A DNA stretch of 64,000 nucleotides from Petrimonas sp. IBARAKI (GCA_002356435.2 AP018040.2:3224001-3288000), one strand, 5' to 3'; shown: positions 50,635 through 61,287, counted from the first letter of the stretch. Made by a program: numbers and translations. The notes: a model not told the origin generated them from the sequence alone.

Positions 50635-50795
50635 GACATTACGATGGGTCTCATAGCCTCTACGGGATCATCTGGCAAATTGCTACCGAAACCGGTTGGA
50701 GTTACCGGTACATACTTTGGGAGATACCCTTTGAAACCCTGATGCGCATGGTGGCCGACGCGCCAAAATATATTGAAGCGAAAAAGAAGAAATGA
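50625..50795 (+). CDS. Frameshift extension of the tail chaperone (gpGT-type)
   Basis: 57 codons in the -1 frame (EELGHYDGSHSLYGIIWQIA, then TETGWSYRYILWEIP) with no credible start of their own. Fused to residues 1-152 of the short form they give a product of about 208 residues, the lambda gpG/gpGT and Mu gp41/gp42 arrangement. Its stop overlaps the tape measure ATG by 4 bp. Confidence 0.72.
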   Translation, partial: EELGHYDGSHSLYGIIWQIATETGWSYRYILWEIPFETLMRMVADAPKYIEAKKKK

Positions 50796-53700
50796 AACCG
50801 GTAAAACTGGAAATAATAACCGAAGCGAAAGGAGATGGATTTGATACCGTGTCCAATGAGGCGGAACAGGCCAAAAAGGACATATCCTCGCTTATTGCCA
50901 TTCAAAGACAATATATCGCAAATATCCGGCAGGATTTGACGGGACTTAAAAAGGACTTCGCAAACTCGTCGGATGCGGAAGCCATGAAGCCTTTGGCGTC
51001 GAGCATTTCTGAATTGGAATCAGAACTCAAAGATGCCGAATTTGCCCTTGCCCTGTTGGAGAAAACCATGGACGAAAGCGAGGGAAGTTCAAAGACGTTG
51101 CGCACACAAATCCGGCAGCTTGAAATGGAAATGGCAAATATGACCGAGGGTACGGACGAATACCGCGCTGCAATGGAACGGCTTGGCGTAATGCGCGATC
51201 GCATGGGGGACATTTCTCAACAGGGCCGTGTACTCGCAGATGACGAGAAAAACATACGTGCCACGGCCGATGCCATAGCGGGACTCTCCGGAGCCATGAG
51301 CGCCGGCGTGGGAATTGCCTCGATGTTTGGCGCATCACAGGAAAAAATAGCGCAAATACAAACACGATTACAAGCTGTGATGGCCACTACTATCGGGCTG
51401 CAGCAGGTGGCCCAAACGCTCAATAAAGATTCCTATTTCTCCATTGTTTTACTTTCCAAGGCAAAAAAAGGATGGGCCGCGGCACAGGCTTTGTTAAACA
51501 CGCAACTCGGTATCGGTGCGGGCTTGTCGAAGGCCTTGATGTTTTCGGGCGTGGGATTGCTTATTGCGGGGATCACATCGCTGGTTGTGCTTTACAATAG
51601 CTGGAAAAAGAAACAGGCTGAAGTTAACGCTCTGAAACAACAGTTTATCGATATTGAAACTGAAACGGCCAAGGCGATGGCGAAATCGAAAGTAGAAGCC
51701 GATCAGCTTCACCGTATCGCATCAGATCAGACGAAAGATTATGAAGTCCGGGAAAAAGCCATCAACCGGCTTAAATCTCTTATGCCGGAATACAACGGGC
51801 ACATAAATCGTGAGGGAGTGCTGGTTGATAATGCCAATACCGCTTTGAAAAACTACCTGGTGACATTATATAAAGTTGAAAAAGCAAAAAAACTTCTCGC
51901 AGGCATTGAGGAGGATCAGGGCAATTTGGATGCAATGAGGAAAAAGGGCTCGAATAATCTGTCATTCTGGGAAACAATGTGGATTGGGTTAAATCGTTCG
52001 TTCGACCCGAAAGCGGGTGACAAGGTAATGGATGATCTCATCACTAAAAAATCAAAACAATGGGTGTATGGGATGACAAAGCTTGAGGACTCCATTAAAG
52101 AAAAGAACAAATCACTGGAAGAATTGGTAAATGACAAAACTATCTTCGACGCCCTTTTCGGTGATGATAAAAAAAGTGATTCAGCCGCATCCACCCCGAC
52201 AGCGCCTGAGAACAAAGCAGCCGAACAACGCCTCGTCGCGCTTCGCAAAGTCCGTGAAATGGAAATTTCAATCATGGAAGAAGGGGAAGCGAAACGCAAA
52301 GCACAGGCGGAACTGGAGTTTAAAAATAAACTCGATGAAATTTCCCGCGAAAAAGTCGAGCGTGAAAAACACCTGAAAGAACTGGCAAAAGCGAAAATTC
52401 CCGTATCGCAGGAAGAAGTGGATGCGGTTGAAAAACAGGCTTGGGAACAAGTGTTGCTTGCTAAAAGACAATACGAAAACCAAATCCGAAAAATTGACGA
52501 GGAAACGGCCCGTAACTACAAGACTATCCAGGATGAAATACGCCTGAATTTTGAAACCCGCCTGAACCAGCAATTAGCCGACGCGGATAGCTATTACAAT
52601 GATTTAGCAAAAAAAGCAGCCGGCAACTCAACCCTTATTGCGCAGATAGAAAACGCACGGGTTACGGAAAAACAAAACATTCGTGCTTCGTATTCTCTGC
52701 AACAACTCGATTTGGAGGAGCAAATCGCTCTGAAGCGTGCAGCAATAATGCAAAAGCAACTCCGGTTACAAACACAGGCAGAGGAAGAATCGCTCCGGAT
52801 TCAGGTTGAGTCCGCGAAAAAAAGACTACAAAAATTACGGGACCTGCAGAATAGCGGTACCGACGCCGCAGATGATATCGCTTTGGTATCGGCGGAGGTG
52901 GACGACCTAAACGCCAAACTGGCGCAAATGCCGGTAAAAAAGTTCCAGGAACTGGCGGATTACGCTCAACAGGTTTTGAGCGGCCTTGGCGACTTTGCCG
53001 GTAACTTTGATGAAGACCTCGGAAAGCTGGGAGATATGCTCTCTGGAGCCGTAGGAGGAGCGGCCGAATTGGGTATGGGGATTGCGTCCGGAAACCCCCA
53101 GCAAATTATACAGGGCTCATTAAAACTTTTGGAAACAGCCGGAAAAATCATCCGTGCAAACAAGGAAGCCAACGAGGAAATTCGCAAATATAACCTTTCA
53201 CTCGCTCAGCAGGCCATTGATTACAGTATTGCCGTAATTCGTGCGATAAAGGACGTAAAAAGCGAAACGGACAGCCTGTTTACTGATAATTACACCAACA
53301 CGCTTACACAGGGCATGAACGGCTATAATGCTGCCCTGCAAAAGCAAGCGGAGTTAATGCGGCAACTCGGAGCCGCCACCGTGAAAACCGGAGTCGAGAA
53401 AAAGAAATTTCTCGGAATAACCTACGGAACCCGCGACGTTTACGACAACCTGTTAAAGCAGTATCCGGACTTAATAAAGGCAGACGGTCAACTCAACAAG
53501 GAGCTTGCCGAAACACTGTTGCAGTCGGGTAACCTGTCCGAAGAAACGAAAAATCTTGTTTCCAATATCATCAAAGCGGGTGAAGCGGCCAATGAAGCCA
53601 TGAGCGCCGTTGAGAACGAGCTGCAGAACCTTGTGGGGGGTATCGGATCGGAGTTGAGAAAAGTGCTGGATGACGCATTCGCCTCCGGCACCGACAGCGG

Positions 53701-54235
53701 AGTGGCCATGGCCGAAAAAATTGCCGAAAAATTGAAAGATATTTCGTCCGTGAAATTGTACAATGCCATATTTGGCGGCTTGTATGCTGATTTGGAAAAG
53801 CGGATGAAAGAAAGTTACGGTGCCGCCGGCGATCAAGATTTGACAGATGACCTGGACTGGTTTATGCAGAATTATCCGCAACTGGTTGACCAATACAACG
53901 AGGGGCTTTCAAAGTTACAGAAACGTATCAAAGAGGTTTACGGAACTGATCCGTTCGCAACCGAAAGCGGCCGGACTGCCACACAAAAAGGCATTGCCCA
54001 GGCCTCGCAGGATAGTATCGACGAGACTAACGGGAGGCTCACCAACATACAGGGCAGCTTGCTCATTATTTCGGAACGGACGGTGCATATAGCTGATTTG
54101 TTGTTCTCCATCTTCGCACCGCTCAACCGGATCGCCGAAAATACGGACAGGCTAGAGGGCATCGAAAAAGAAAGTAAAAAAACGCGTGAGACGCTCGAAA
54201 AAATGGAGCGGGACGGGATAAATTTAAAACGATGA
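50792..54235 (+). CDS. Tail tape measure protein
   Basis: 1147 residues. Long coiled coils fill the protein (for example LEMEMANMTEGTDEYRAAME and REKVEREKHLKELAKAKI). One hydrophobic hairpin lies near residues 240-270 (ALMFSGVGLLIAGITSLVVL). Its length should set tail length, and the membrane-like part probably enters the host envelope on DNA injection. It follows the frameshifted chaperone directly, as expected. Confidence 0.9.
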   Translation: MKPVKLEIITEAKGDGFDTVSNEAEQAKKDISSLIAIQRQYIANIRQDLTGLKKDFANSSDAEAMKPLASSISELESELKDAEFALALLEKTMDESEGSSKTLRTQIRQLEMEMANMTEGTDEYRAAMERLGVMRDRMGDISQQGRVLADDEKNIRATADAIAGLSGAMSAGVGIASMFGASQEKIAQIQTRLQAVMATTIGLQQVAQTLNKDSYFSIVLLSKAKKGWAAAQALLNTQLGIGAGLSKALMFSGVGLLIAGITSLVVLYNSWKKKQAEVNALKQQFIDIETETAKAMAKSKVEADQLHRIASDQTKDYEVREKAINRLKSLMPEYNGHINREGVLVDNANTALKNYLVTLYKVEKAKKLLAGIEEDQGNLDAMRKKGSNNLSFWETMWIGLNRSFDPKAGDKVMDDLITKKSKQWVYGMTKLEDSIKEKNKSLEELVNDKTIFDALFGDDKKSDSAASTPTAPENKAAEQRLVALRKVREMEISIMEEGEAKRKAQAELEFKNKLDEISREKVEREKHLKELAKAKIPVSQEEVDAVEKQAWEQVLLAKRQYENQIRKIDEETARNYKTIQDEIRLNFETRLNQQLADADSYYNDLAKKAAGNSTLIAQIENARVTEKQNIRASYSLQQLDLEEQIALKRAAIMQKQLRLQTQAEEESLRIQVESAKKRLQKLRDLQNSGTDAADDIALVSAEVDDLNAKLAQMPVKKFQELADYAQQVLSGLGDFAGNFDEDLGKLGDMLSGAVGGAAELGMGIASGNPQQIIQGSLKLLETAGKIIRANKEANEEIRKYNLSLAQQAIDYSIAVIRAIKDVKSETDSLFTDNYTNTLTQGMNGYNAALQKQAELMRQLGAATVKTGVEKKKFLGITYGTRDVYDNLLKQYPDLIKADGQLNKELAETLLQSGNLSEETKNLVSNIIKAGEAANEAMSAVENELQNLVGGIGSELRKVLDDAFASGTDSGVAMAEKIAEKLKDISSVKLYNAIFGGLYADLEKRMKESYGAAGDQDLTDDLDWFMQNYPQLVDQYNEGLSKLQKRIKEVYGTDPFATESGRTATQKGIAQASQDSIDETNGRLTNIQGSLLIISERTVHIADLLFSIFAPLNRIAENTDRLEGIEKESKKTRETLEKMERDGINLKR

Positions 54236-55047
54236 CGGGATTTTGCTACATGGACGGGGTGGATGTTTATACGGCTTATGGCGTGATTATCGCCGAAAAC
54301 GGGTACAATGATTTTTTGACGTTCCCGGCGCTGGTGGAACCGGATAAAAACGACTGGCCGGAAGAAAACGGAATCGAGGTGGATTTGTCTGAATTGACAT
54401 TTCAACCGCGCGAAATCACGGTACCATTCGCAGTTATCTCCGGGAACAACTGGAAAGGTTTTTATCAAACGCTTACGGCGGTTGGTTATCGCAGTGTAAA
54501 CATACCGGTGCTACAAAAAACATGGAACCTGCGCGTAAGCGAAGTGCCCGCTTTTGAAGAATTTCCGGCCGGAACCATTTTTGAGGTAAAATTCGTGGAG
54601 GACTATCCCGTAATTAACCGTAGTTATCCCATTCCCACCGGAACTGCACCGATAACGTGCGCTATATCCATGGACGGCATAAGGCTCGACAAATACGGCA
54701 TCATTATCGAGGACGGGCTAGATGACCTTCAACGTCCCGCACCGCTTAAAAAAGCACTTACGCGGAAATCGTCCGGAATTTCGGGGCAAATTTACGACAC
54801 GCAGCTTGTGCGATTTGCAGAAAAAGAAATAACGCTCAAATGCTATTTAAACGTTTCGCAAATGGCAGATTTTTGGAATTTGTACAACGCATTTTTCGGC
54901 GACCTCACAAAAGCGGGTGAACGCACATTCACCTATGCCGAGAGCACATTTTACGGCTATTACCGCAAGAGCGGAAATTTTGATTTGATCACCCATGCGA
55001 GAGAAGTGGTATTGAAGTTTGATGTTACAATTTGTATTGTAAAATGA
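54232..55047 (+). CDS. Distal tail-like protein with two related halves
   Basis: 271 residues. The N-terminal part (MDGVDVYTAYGVIIAENGYN) and the part from about residue 140 (SMDGIRLDKYGIIIEDGLDD) share a pattern, followed in each by REITVPFAVIS or KEITLKCYLNV and an aromatic FYQ/FWN helix, so the protein looks like a tandem duplication of one domain. Place between tape measure and tail tip fits a distal tail/hub protein. Confidence 0.6.
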   Translation: MTGFCYMDGVDVYTAYGVIIAENGYNDFLTFPALVEPDKNDWPEENGIEVDLSELTFQPREITVPFAVISGNNWKGFYQTLTAVGYRSVNIPVLQKTWNLRVSEVPAFEEFPAGTIFEVKFVEDYPVINRSYPIPTGTAPITCAISMDGIRLDKYGIIIEDGLDDLQRPAPLKKALTRKSSGISGQIYDTQLVRFAEKEITLKCYLNVSQMADFWNLYNAFFGDLTKAGERTFTYAESTFYGYYRKSGNFDLITHAREVVLKFDVTICIVK

Positions 55048-58000
55048 AAATATACGACAAGAACAACCTAGAAATATACGACATTTCCGTCGATGATTCC
55101 TCGGTACGCTATCGTGCGATTATGACGGATGACAGCTTGACACTCAATTTCGCGCATACGGCGGCGGTTACCATTCCGCGATTGTCTTATGTGAATTTTG
55201 AAGGACAACGTTACACGTTATGGCGGCCATCGGAATTCAAAAAACTTTCGACACGCAATTTCGAATACACCCTTGTTTTACACGGATGGCGCGAATATTT
55301 AAAGTTCGTGAAATACAAGGATATGAGTGCGAAGCCGTACCTGTTGAAATTCTCGCTTACAGGAAAACCGATCGTGTTCCTGCAAAATCTCGTGGCAACG
55401 CTCAATCATCACGACGCTGCAGGAGGTTGGGTGGCTGGCGATTGCATAGACGCACCGGAGAAAACGCTTTCATTTAACCACGAATTTTGCATCGACGCTC
55501 TCGGGCGATTTGCCCAGGAGTGGCAAACGGAATTCGAATTTGAATCGAAAAAGGTCCACCTGCGAAAAGTCGAAAAATTCAAGGCAGATCCACTCGCGCT
55601 TTCTTACGGAAAGGGTAACGGATTTTTACCGGGTGTTGGCCGATACAATGATGGCGATAAACAGCCGGTCGGCCGTTTATTTGTGCAGGGCGGCGAAAGA
55701 AACATCGACTTTTCAACGTATAACAGCAAATCGCTGCTTTTACCGAAATCAGTCACCTTGGTTGTGGACGGAAAAACATATCGCACGGACGCCGACGGGA
55801 TGTATATTACCCGCGACGGCGGAACCAACACCGCCGAGGACAGTTACGACGCTTCGGAAATATACCCCAAGCGCGTGGGAACCGTGAGCGAGGTAGTTGT
55901 GGTTGATGCAGCCAAAAACTTTTACGATATAAAAGACAGCTCTATCCCCGAAACGCTGAATTATCGAGATTGTCGTATTGCCGGAGAAAAAGCAATTATA
56001 AAATTTGAAAGCGGCGCACTGGCAGGCCGTGAGTTCGATATTGAGCAAACCGAAACCGATTTAACCGGTTATATTCATGCCGAAAGGCGTTTTAAAATCG
56101 TTCCGCAGGAACTGGACGGTCATATCATGCCTGGCGGTGTTTTCGTGCCCGCCATTGGCGATAAGTACGCCATTTTCAATATATCGATGCCCGCCTCGTA
56201 TATTTCCGACAATGCAACCAAGACGGGCGCATCGTGGGACATGTTCCGGGAGGCCGTTCGCTATTTTTCCGAAAACGAAAATGACCGGTTTCGGTTTACC
56301 GGGGAACTGGATGGGGTGTGGAGCAAAAGTAAATGGTTGGAGATTGGCGGGAAAATCACGCCGGGAGGGCACGTGCTTTTTTCGGACGAGCAGTTTCAGC
56401 CGGCGGGCGTGGTTATCCGCATTTTGGCGGTTAAGGATTACGTTAACAATCCACATAAACCGGAGATTACGCTTTCCAATGCCCCCGTTTCGGGCAGTTT
56501 TTCGAGCGGGCTGGCTAAACTGGAGGCCGACGAGGTTAAAATCGAAGAAACGAAAAAAGAAGTGCTTCGGTTCTCGAAACGCCAATGGCGCGATGCCCGC
56601 GAAACCATGGAAATGCTTAACGCATCGCTGCTGAATTATTCCGGAGCAATTAACCCGATTACGGTGCAAACGATGCAGTTGATATTGGGTGATGAGTCGC
56701 TCCAGTTTCGCTTTGTAAACAGTAAGACGATTCCAGTACGTGTAAATCACTCCATTACTTTTAATGCGGTAAACAAAACACTCTCGGCCGCTGCGGGAAT
56801 ACTGCAACACATGACCATCGGGATAACAACGCTAAAAAACAAACACGCGGCGTCAGAATATAAGTACTGGGACATGGCGGCATACACGTCTCCCGCTTTA
56901 GACGCCTCGAAGGCCTATTACCTGTATGCAAAATGCAGCAAAACAACAACTCCCGGAACGTTTTTGCTCTCGGAAACGGCAATTGCCATGGAGGGTGTTG
57001 CGGGTTTTTATCATTTCCTTGTAGGAATTCTAAACAGCGAGAACCTGGGTGAACGCTCTTTCGCTTCTTTATACGGATATACCGAGATTACACCGGGAAG
57101 GGTGGTGACAAATAGAATTGAGAGTGAGGACGGAGGAACATTTTTTGATCTGGTAAATGGGATTATCGGGGGCAAAATTCGTTTTATTGCTACGGATGGA
57201 ACCGAAACAAACCTGGCTGATTGGGCTGATTTAACTGCACAAAACATTCAGGACGCACAGTCCTCAGCCGAGGCGGCCCAAAATTCCGCAAATAATCTCA
57301 AAAACTTTTCAGACACGGCGTTCGCTGATGGCGTTATCAACCGGGCCGAGCGTGCAGCTATCGAGAAATATAAGAATAGTGTCAATGAAACGAAATTAGC
57401 CGTTGACTCGGGTTATACGCAGGTATACAATAACACTTATTTGGAGGGTACTCCCAAAACAAACCTCCTGAATGCGAAAACCGCATTGAATACGGCTTAT
57501 GACAATCTTATGAGCAGCATCAACACGGCTATTTCAGATAACATCGCCACCCCTGCCGAGAAAGCGGACGTGGACGCCAAGTTTGCGCTATTCAATACCG
57601 CCCTGGCAACTTATCAGGTGAGATTGGAAGAATCGAACAAAGCCATACAGACGAAGCTGGACAACCTTTCCACAAACAAGGTTAATGACATTCAGATCGG
57701 CGGGGTGAACCTGATAAATGGCGACACAAAGCTAATTGAACGTACAGGGATTGGCTGGACGCGTATTCCTTTATCCAAACAATTAGTTGCCGGTAATACA
57801 TACATTCTGGGCGGAGAGTTTAGAATTGATTCAGGAACAAGCGGTTTAATTGGATTGAACGATGGAAACTACGCTATTAACTTTATCAATATTCCAAAAA
57901 ACACGCCCTTCGTCGCAAGTGCGGCAATGTCAGCCTTGACACATTTTGCCTTGGCCAAACAAGTTGGAGCATCCGATTTGATCGTATCGGCCAAAGAGGT

Positions 58001-60719
58001 AAAACTGGAAGAGGGGAACAAAAAAAGCACATGGAGTCAATCGCCTGAATATGTTGATGCGAAAATTAATTATGCTAAACAGGAAGCACTTGACGCAGCT
58101 GGAAACGCCCAGACTTCGGCGAACACGGCTAACACGGCAGTTGGAAATCTGAATACATATGTTGACGGTGCATTTAAAGATGGAGTCATCGAAGCGTCTG
58201 AAGCAAAAGCAATAGAAAAGTATATAAATGTTGTCAACACGGAGAAATCAAATTTAGAAGCTACATACAATACATTATACACCAACACCTATTTAGAAGG
58301 AACGCCTAAAACAAACTTGCTCAATGCAAAAGTGACCTACTTCGGTGCTGTTGATACGCTTTTGAATAGCATTAATACAGCAATTTCAGACGGTAAGACA
58401 ACCGCAGCAGAAAAGCAAGCTGTTGATACGAATTATTCATCTTACAAGACAGCACTCGCTTCTCTCCAAACGGCTATTGAAAATGCAAACAAGGCAATTC
58501 AGGCAAAACTGGATGCGATCAGCAAAGGGTATGTTGACAACCTTCAGATCGGGGGGCGAAACCTTTTGGTCGGCTCGAGAAACTACACCCTTTCAAATCC
58601 TATATTTGCGGGCAGCACGGCGGGTGATGGCGGCATGGATGAAAATTTCTGGATATTGACATTAGGGACTGAGTACCTGAGGATTATAATCCCATCGGGC
58701 ATCCAAACGGGTGAGAAGTTCGTACTTTCATTCAAACACACGAGACGGGCGTTGAGTGCGCAGGTTTTTCAAGTCGGCTACGACGGGGTAAATTATATCT
58801 TCAATTCAACAAGCGGCGTGGTGAAATCAGCGTTCCCTCTCACGAAGGCGGCGGGGAACTATATCGATATTTCAAGAGAGGCAGGAGGATCGGGATGGTC
58901 GATCAGGATTGATGAAATTCAAATTGAACTGGGTGACAAACCCACCGACTGGTCTCCCGCACCCGAGGACGTGCAGGCGGGGATAGATGCGGCAAAACTC
59001 ACCGCAGAACAAGCCCAACTTGCCGCAGACGGTTATATGAGAGCCAGGTACGTGCGTGATTGGCTGAAAGGAAATACAGACCATAACAACAATAACTGGA
59101 GCGAAATAAAAGTCGTAAATAAAGCAGGTGTTAACTTAGCATTAGGATTACCTGCAAACAATATAAGTTCTAACGGAACATGGCATGCAAGCTATCCTAA
59201 AACTAATGTTATAGATGGTAACACAAGTACTCAGGGTTATATTCAACAAACTACTCAAACTGAAAACTATGTTCAAATAGACCTGGGGCAAATTTATTAC
59301 GACATTGACTATGTCGGTGTTTGGCATGCTGGATGGCCTACGCGATTGTACTACGGCACAAAAACAGAGATAAGTGTTGACGGGGTTAACTGGACGACCG
59401 TTTTCGACAGCGCGAAATCAGGTACTTACAAGGAAACGGCTGTGGGAAATATCATCTCATTCCGTCCTAACGAAGTGCTGGCAAAAGTGTTGAAGGGGGC
59501 TGCGGTTACCGATACATTCAACACGACCATTAACGGAGGGTTGATCAGTACGGTAATGATGCTTCTTAGAGAATTAAACTCCATCATCGAAACTGCTGGT
59601 ATTTCAGGGATTCAGGGTGCGTTGAAAAATTATCCGTCGATGTGGTCTGGAGGAACATACGCACAGGCGATGGCAGTCGTTGGATTCCTTTCTAAAATGT
59701 CTGCAGGTACAACACCCTCCAGCGGAGAATATGACAATTTAGCAAAAATAACATTTCTTCATAACGGGGCGGCAAAGATAGGCGACTTCATCATAGAACC
59801 TTCCGGCAGGATTATAATGGTTGACCCTGTAACCGGAAAAGCCCGTCTTGTGTTCGGTGTAAGTAATATCCCAACAATTGCATCGTTGAGGGCTGGAACA
59901 AACTATTCAGGTTCTACTGCAATAGGAGCGGGTAGCACAAGTACGACTACTACATTAACCGGAAGCACGAACGTAGATAAGGCGGGAGCGACAGCAACAT
60001 TCGGCGGAACGACACTCACCATATATGGCTACGGTTCAAAAGACTTTAGAGGAAACGACGGTTATGCTAACGCATACCTATACGCATACAAGGACGGTGC
60101 TCCAGCCTTGTTGCTTGGAAGTGTAGGTGTAATATTCAACGCACCGTTTGGGGAAGATACATACGTTACAGCAACAAACACTATTGCACCCTATTCGACT
60201 ATTCTTCCGACAACTGGAAATTACACATTTAAACTTGTGATTGAAAAAGAGGGGGCAATTTCTTCCATAACCGCCACAAGCAGTGCTTCAACCTTTGCGT
60301 GGTCGTTTGCTTTGTCTGGGGTAAAACAGCAACAATACGGACTTGACGGAATGGTGTTTTACTATACCGACAATCATTTTCACTATACGGAAACTGGTGG
60401 ATTGGACGTTCGGGGGGCGACGAATATGCCGGGAGTATTATTTGGTGCTACAATAGGTTCAAATGGCGCTATGGGTAGCTGGTGGGGGGCGAAGAAGCAT
60501 GCATTAAAAACATCAGAAAAAGTTTCAGGCCTAACTGGGACATACGATATATTCCACAGTATAGGGCATTCAAATTATCAGATTACAGGCAATGCTTATG
60601 GCAATAGAACATTGTCAATAATCAGCAAGTCTAATGATAGTTGCAGGGTGTCTATATATAACGGAACAACACTTATCGATAATCAGTTTGATATTGTGTT
60701 TATCGGAAATAACTATTAA
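55044..60719 (+). CDS. Large tail tip/receptor-binding protein
   Basis: About 1891 residues from the ATG at 55044 (MKIYDKNNLEIYDISVDD), which overlaps the upstream stop as ATGA. The N-terminal third looks like a phage tail hub. From 57.3 to 58.55 kb two similar repeat units occur (DGVINRAERAAIEKY and DGVIEASEAKAIEKY, each with TYLEGTPKTNLLNAK). A region near 59.1-59.5 kb resembles an F5/8-type C (discoidin) carbohydrate-binding domain (NLALGLPANNISSNGTWHAS, VQIDLGQ). The C-terminus is Gly/Thr-rich and beta-like. Likely determines host range. Confidence 0.75.
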   Translation: MKIYDKNNLEIYDISVDDSSVRYRAIMTDDSLTLNFAHTAAVTIPRLSYVNFEGQRYTLWRPSEFKKLSTRNFEYTLVLHGWREYLKFVKYKDMSAKPYLLKFSLTGKPIVFLQNLVATLNHHDAAGGWVAGDCIDAPEKTLSFNHEFCIDALGRFAQEWQTEFEFESKKVHLRKVEKFKADPLALSYGKGNGFLPGVGRYNDGDKQPVGRLFVQGGERNIDFSTYNSKSLLLPKSVTLVVDGKTYRTDADGMYITRDGGTNTAEDSYDASEIYPKRVGTVSEVVVVDAAKNFYDIKDSSIPETLNYRDCRIAGEKAIIKFESGALAGREFDIEQTETDLTGYIHAERRFKIVPQELDGHIMPGGVFVPAIGDKYAIFNISMPASYISDNATKTGASWDMFREAVRYFSENENDRFRFTGELDGVWSKSKWLEIGGKITPGGHVLFSDEQFQPAGVVIRILAVKDYVNNPHKPEITLSNAPVSGSFSSGLAKLEADEVKIEETKKEVLRFSKRQWRDARETMEMLNASLLNYSGAINPITVQTMQLILGDESLQFRFVNSKTIPVRVNHSITFNAVNKTLSAAAGILQHMTIGITTLKNKHAASEYKYWDMAAYTSPALDASKAYYLYAKCSKTTTPGTFLLSETAIAMEGVAGFYHFLVGILNSENLGERSFASLYGYTEITPGRVVTNRIESEDGGTFFDLVNGIIGGKIRFIATDGTETNLADWADLTAQNIQDAQSSAEAAQNSANNLKNFSDTAFADGVINRAERAAIEKYKNSVNETKLAVDSGYTQVYNNTYLEGTPKTNLLNAKTALNTAYDNLMSSINTAISDNIATPAEKADVDAKFALFNTALATYQVRLEESNKAIQTKLDNLSTNKVNDIQIGGVNLINGDTKLIERTGIGWTRIPLSKQLVAGNTYILGGEFRIDSGTSGLIGLNDGNYAINFINIPKNTPFVASAAMSALTHFALAKQVGASDLIVSAKEVKLEEGNKKSTWSQSPEYVDAKINYAKQEALDAAGNAQTSANTANTAVGNLNTYVDGAFKDGVIEASEAKAIEKYINVVNTEKSNLEATYNTLYTNTYLEGTPKTNLLNAKVTYFGAVDTLLNSINTAISDGKTTAAEKQAVDTNYSSYKTALASLQTAIENANKAIQAKLDAISKGYVDNLQIGGRNLLVGSRNYTLSNPIFAGSTAGDGGMDENFWILTLGTEYLRIIIPSGIQTGEKFVLSFKHTRRALSAQVFQVGYDGVNYIFNSTSGVVKSAFPLTKAAGNYIDISREAGGSGWSIRIDEIQIELGDKPTDWSPAPEDVQAGIDAAKLTAEQAQLAADGYMRARYVRDWLKGNTDHNNNNWSEIKVVNKAGVNLALGLPANNISSNGTWHASYPKTNVIDGNTSTQGYIQQTTQTENYVQIDLGQIYYDIDYVGVWHAGWPTRLYYGTKTEISVDGVNWTTVFDSAKSGTYKETAVGNIISFRPNEVLAKVLKGAAVTDTFNTTINGGLISTVMMLLRELNSIIETAGISGIQGALKNYPSMWSGGTYAQAMAVVGFLSKMSAGTTPSSGEYDNLAKITFLHNGAAKIGDFIIEPSGRIIMVDPVTGKARLVFGVSNIPTIASLRAGTNYSGSTAIGAGSTSTTTTLTGSTNVDKAGATATFGGTTLTIYGYGSKDFRGNDGYANAYLYAYKDGAPALLLGSVGVIFNAPFGEDTYVTATNTIAPYSTILPTTGNYTFKLVIEKEGAISSITATSSASTFAWSFALSGVKQQQYGLDGMVFYYTDNHFHYTETGGLDVRGATNMPGVLFGATIGSNGAMGSWWGAKKHALKTSEKVSGLTGTYDIFHSIGHSNYQITGNAYGNRTLSIISKSNDSCRVSIYNGTTLIDNQFDIVFIGNNY

Positions 60720-60723
60720 TAAA

Positions 60724-60745
60724 AAAGCCCCAAGAGAGGGGCTTT
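60724..60745. terminator. Intrinsic terminator between convergent genes
   Basis: AAAGCCCC, loop AAGAGA, GGGGCTTT between the tail tip gene and the convergent lipoprotein gene. A-rich and T-containing flanks could serve both strands. Confidence 0.75.
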
Positions 60746-60765
60746 AAAGAGTTCTTTGAAATTTT

Positions 60766-61287
60766 CTATTCTATTGGAAGAAAGGTAAAGGCTTCGTTAA
60801 AGATGCGATAAACCTCGTTAAAATCCTGATTTTGGTAAGCATTTTCAATAAGCGTTCTTGCGTTATTAATTACAGCATCTGGTACAAAAGCTATAGTATC
60901 ATTATTGCCGTCGGTTATAACCACATTGAAAGCATGGGTTAAATCCTTATAATATTCACCCTCGGATGTAATTACGTCTATACCAAGCATTTTTAATGCG
61001 GGGATTTGATAATCCTTATATCCTTCTCCAAAAGTTCTTGCAAGTAGCTTTGCATCATCAAAAAAAACATTGCCAAAGTAATGTGATTGGAATTTGATGT
61101 TTACCGCATTTTGAACAACTTCGAGAGCCGTTAATCCTGTGATAGTTGAGCGAAGCTGGACGCCCTTTGCGGGTTTTAGAATTATCATTGCATTAGGGTC
61201 AAGCTGACCTTTTGGCTCAGGCGTATCTTTCGGGTCGCAATTAACAAAAAAAGCAACGGCCAATAATAAGAATAGAAATTTTTTCAT
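60766..61287 (-). CDS. Putative lipoprotein (lysogenic cargo)
   Basis: 173 residues. The signal MKKFLFLLLAVAFFVNC ends in a lipobox-like Cys17, and DPKDTPEPKG follows as a flexible linker typical of Bacteroidota surface lipoproteins. The rest is a small mixed domain with no known family. Being opposite to the tail genes at the right end of the prophage, it is probably expressed in the lysogen; surface change or superinfection exclusion is possible. Confidence 0.55.
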   Translation of the reverse strand: MKKFLFLLLAVAFFVNCDPKDTPEPKGQLDPNAMIILKPAKGVQLRSTITGLTALEVVQNAVNIKFQSHYFGNVFFDDAKLLARTFGEGYKDYQIPALKMLGIDVITSEGEYYKDLTHAFNVVITDGNNDTIAFVPDAVINNARTLIENAYQNQDFNEVYRIFNEAFTFLPIE

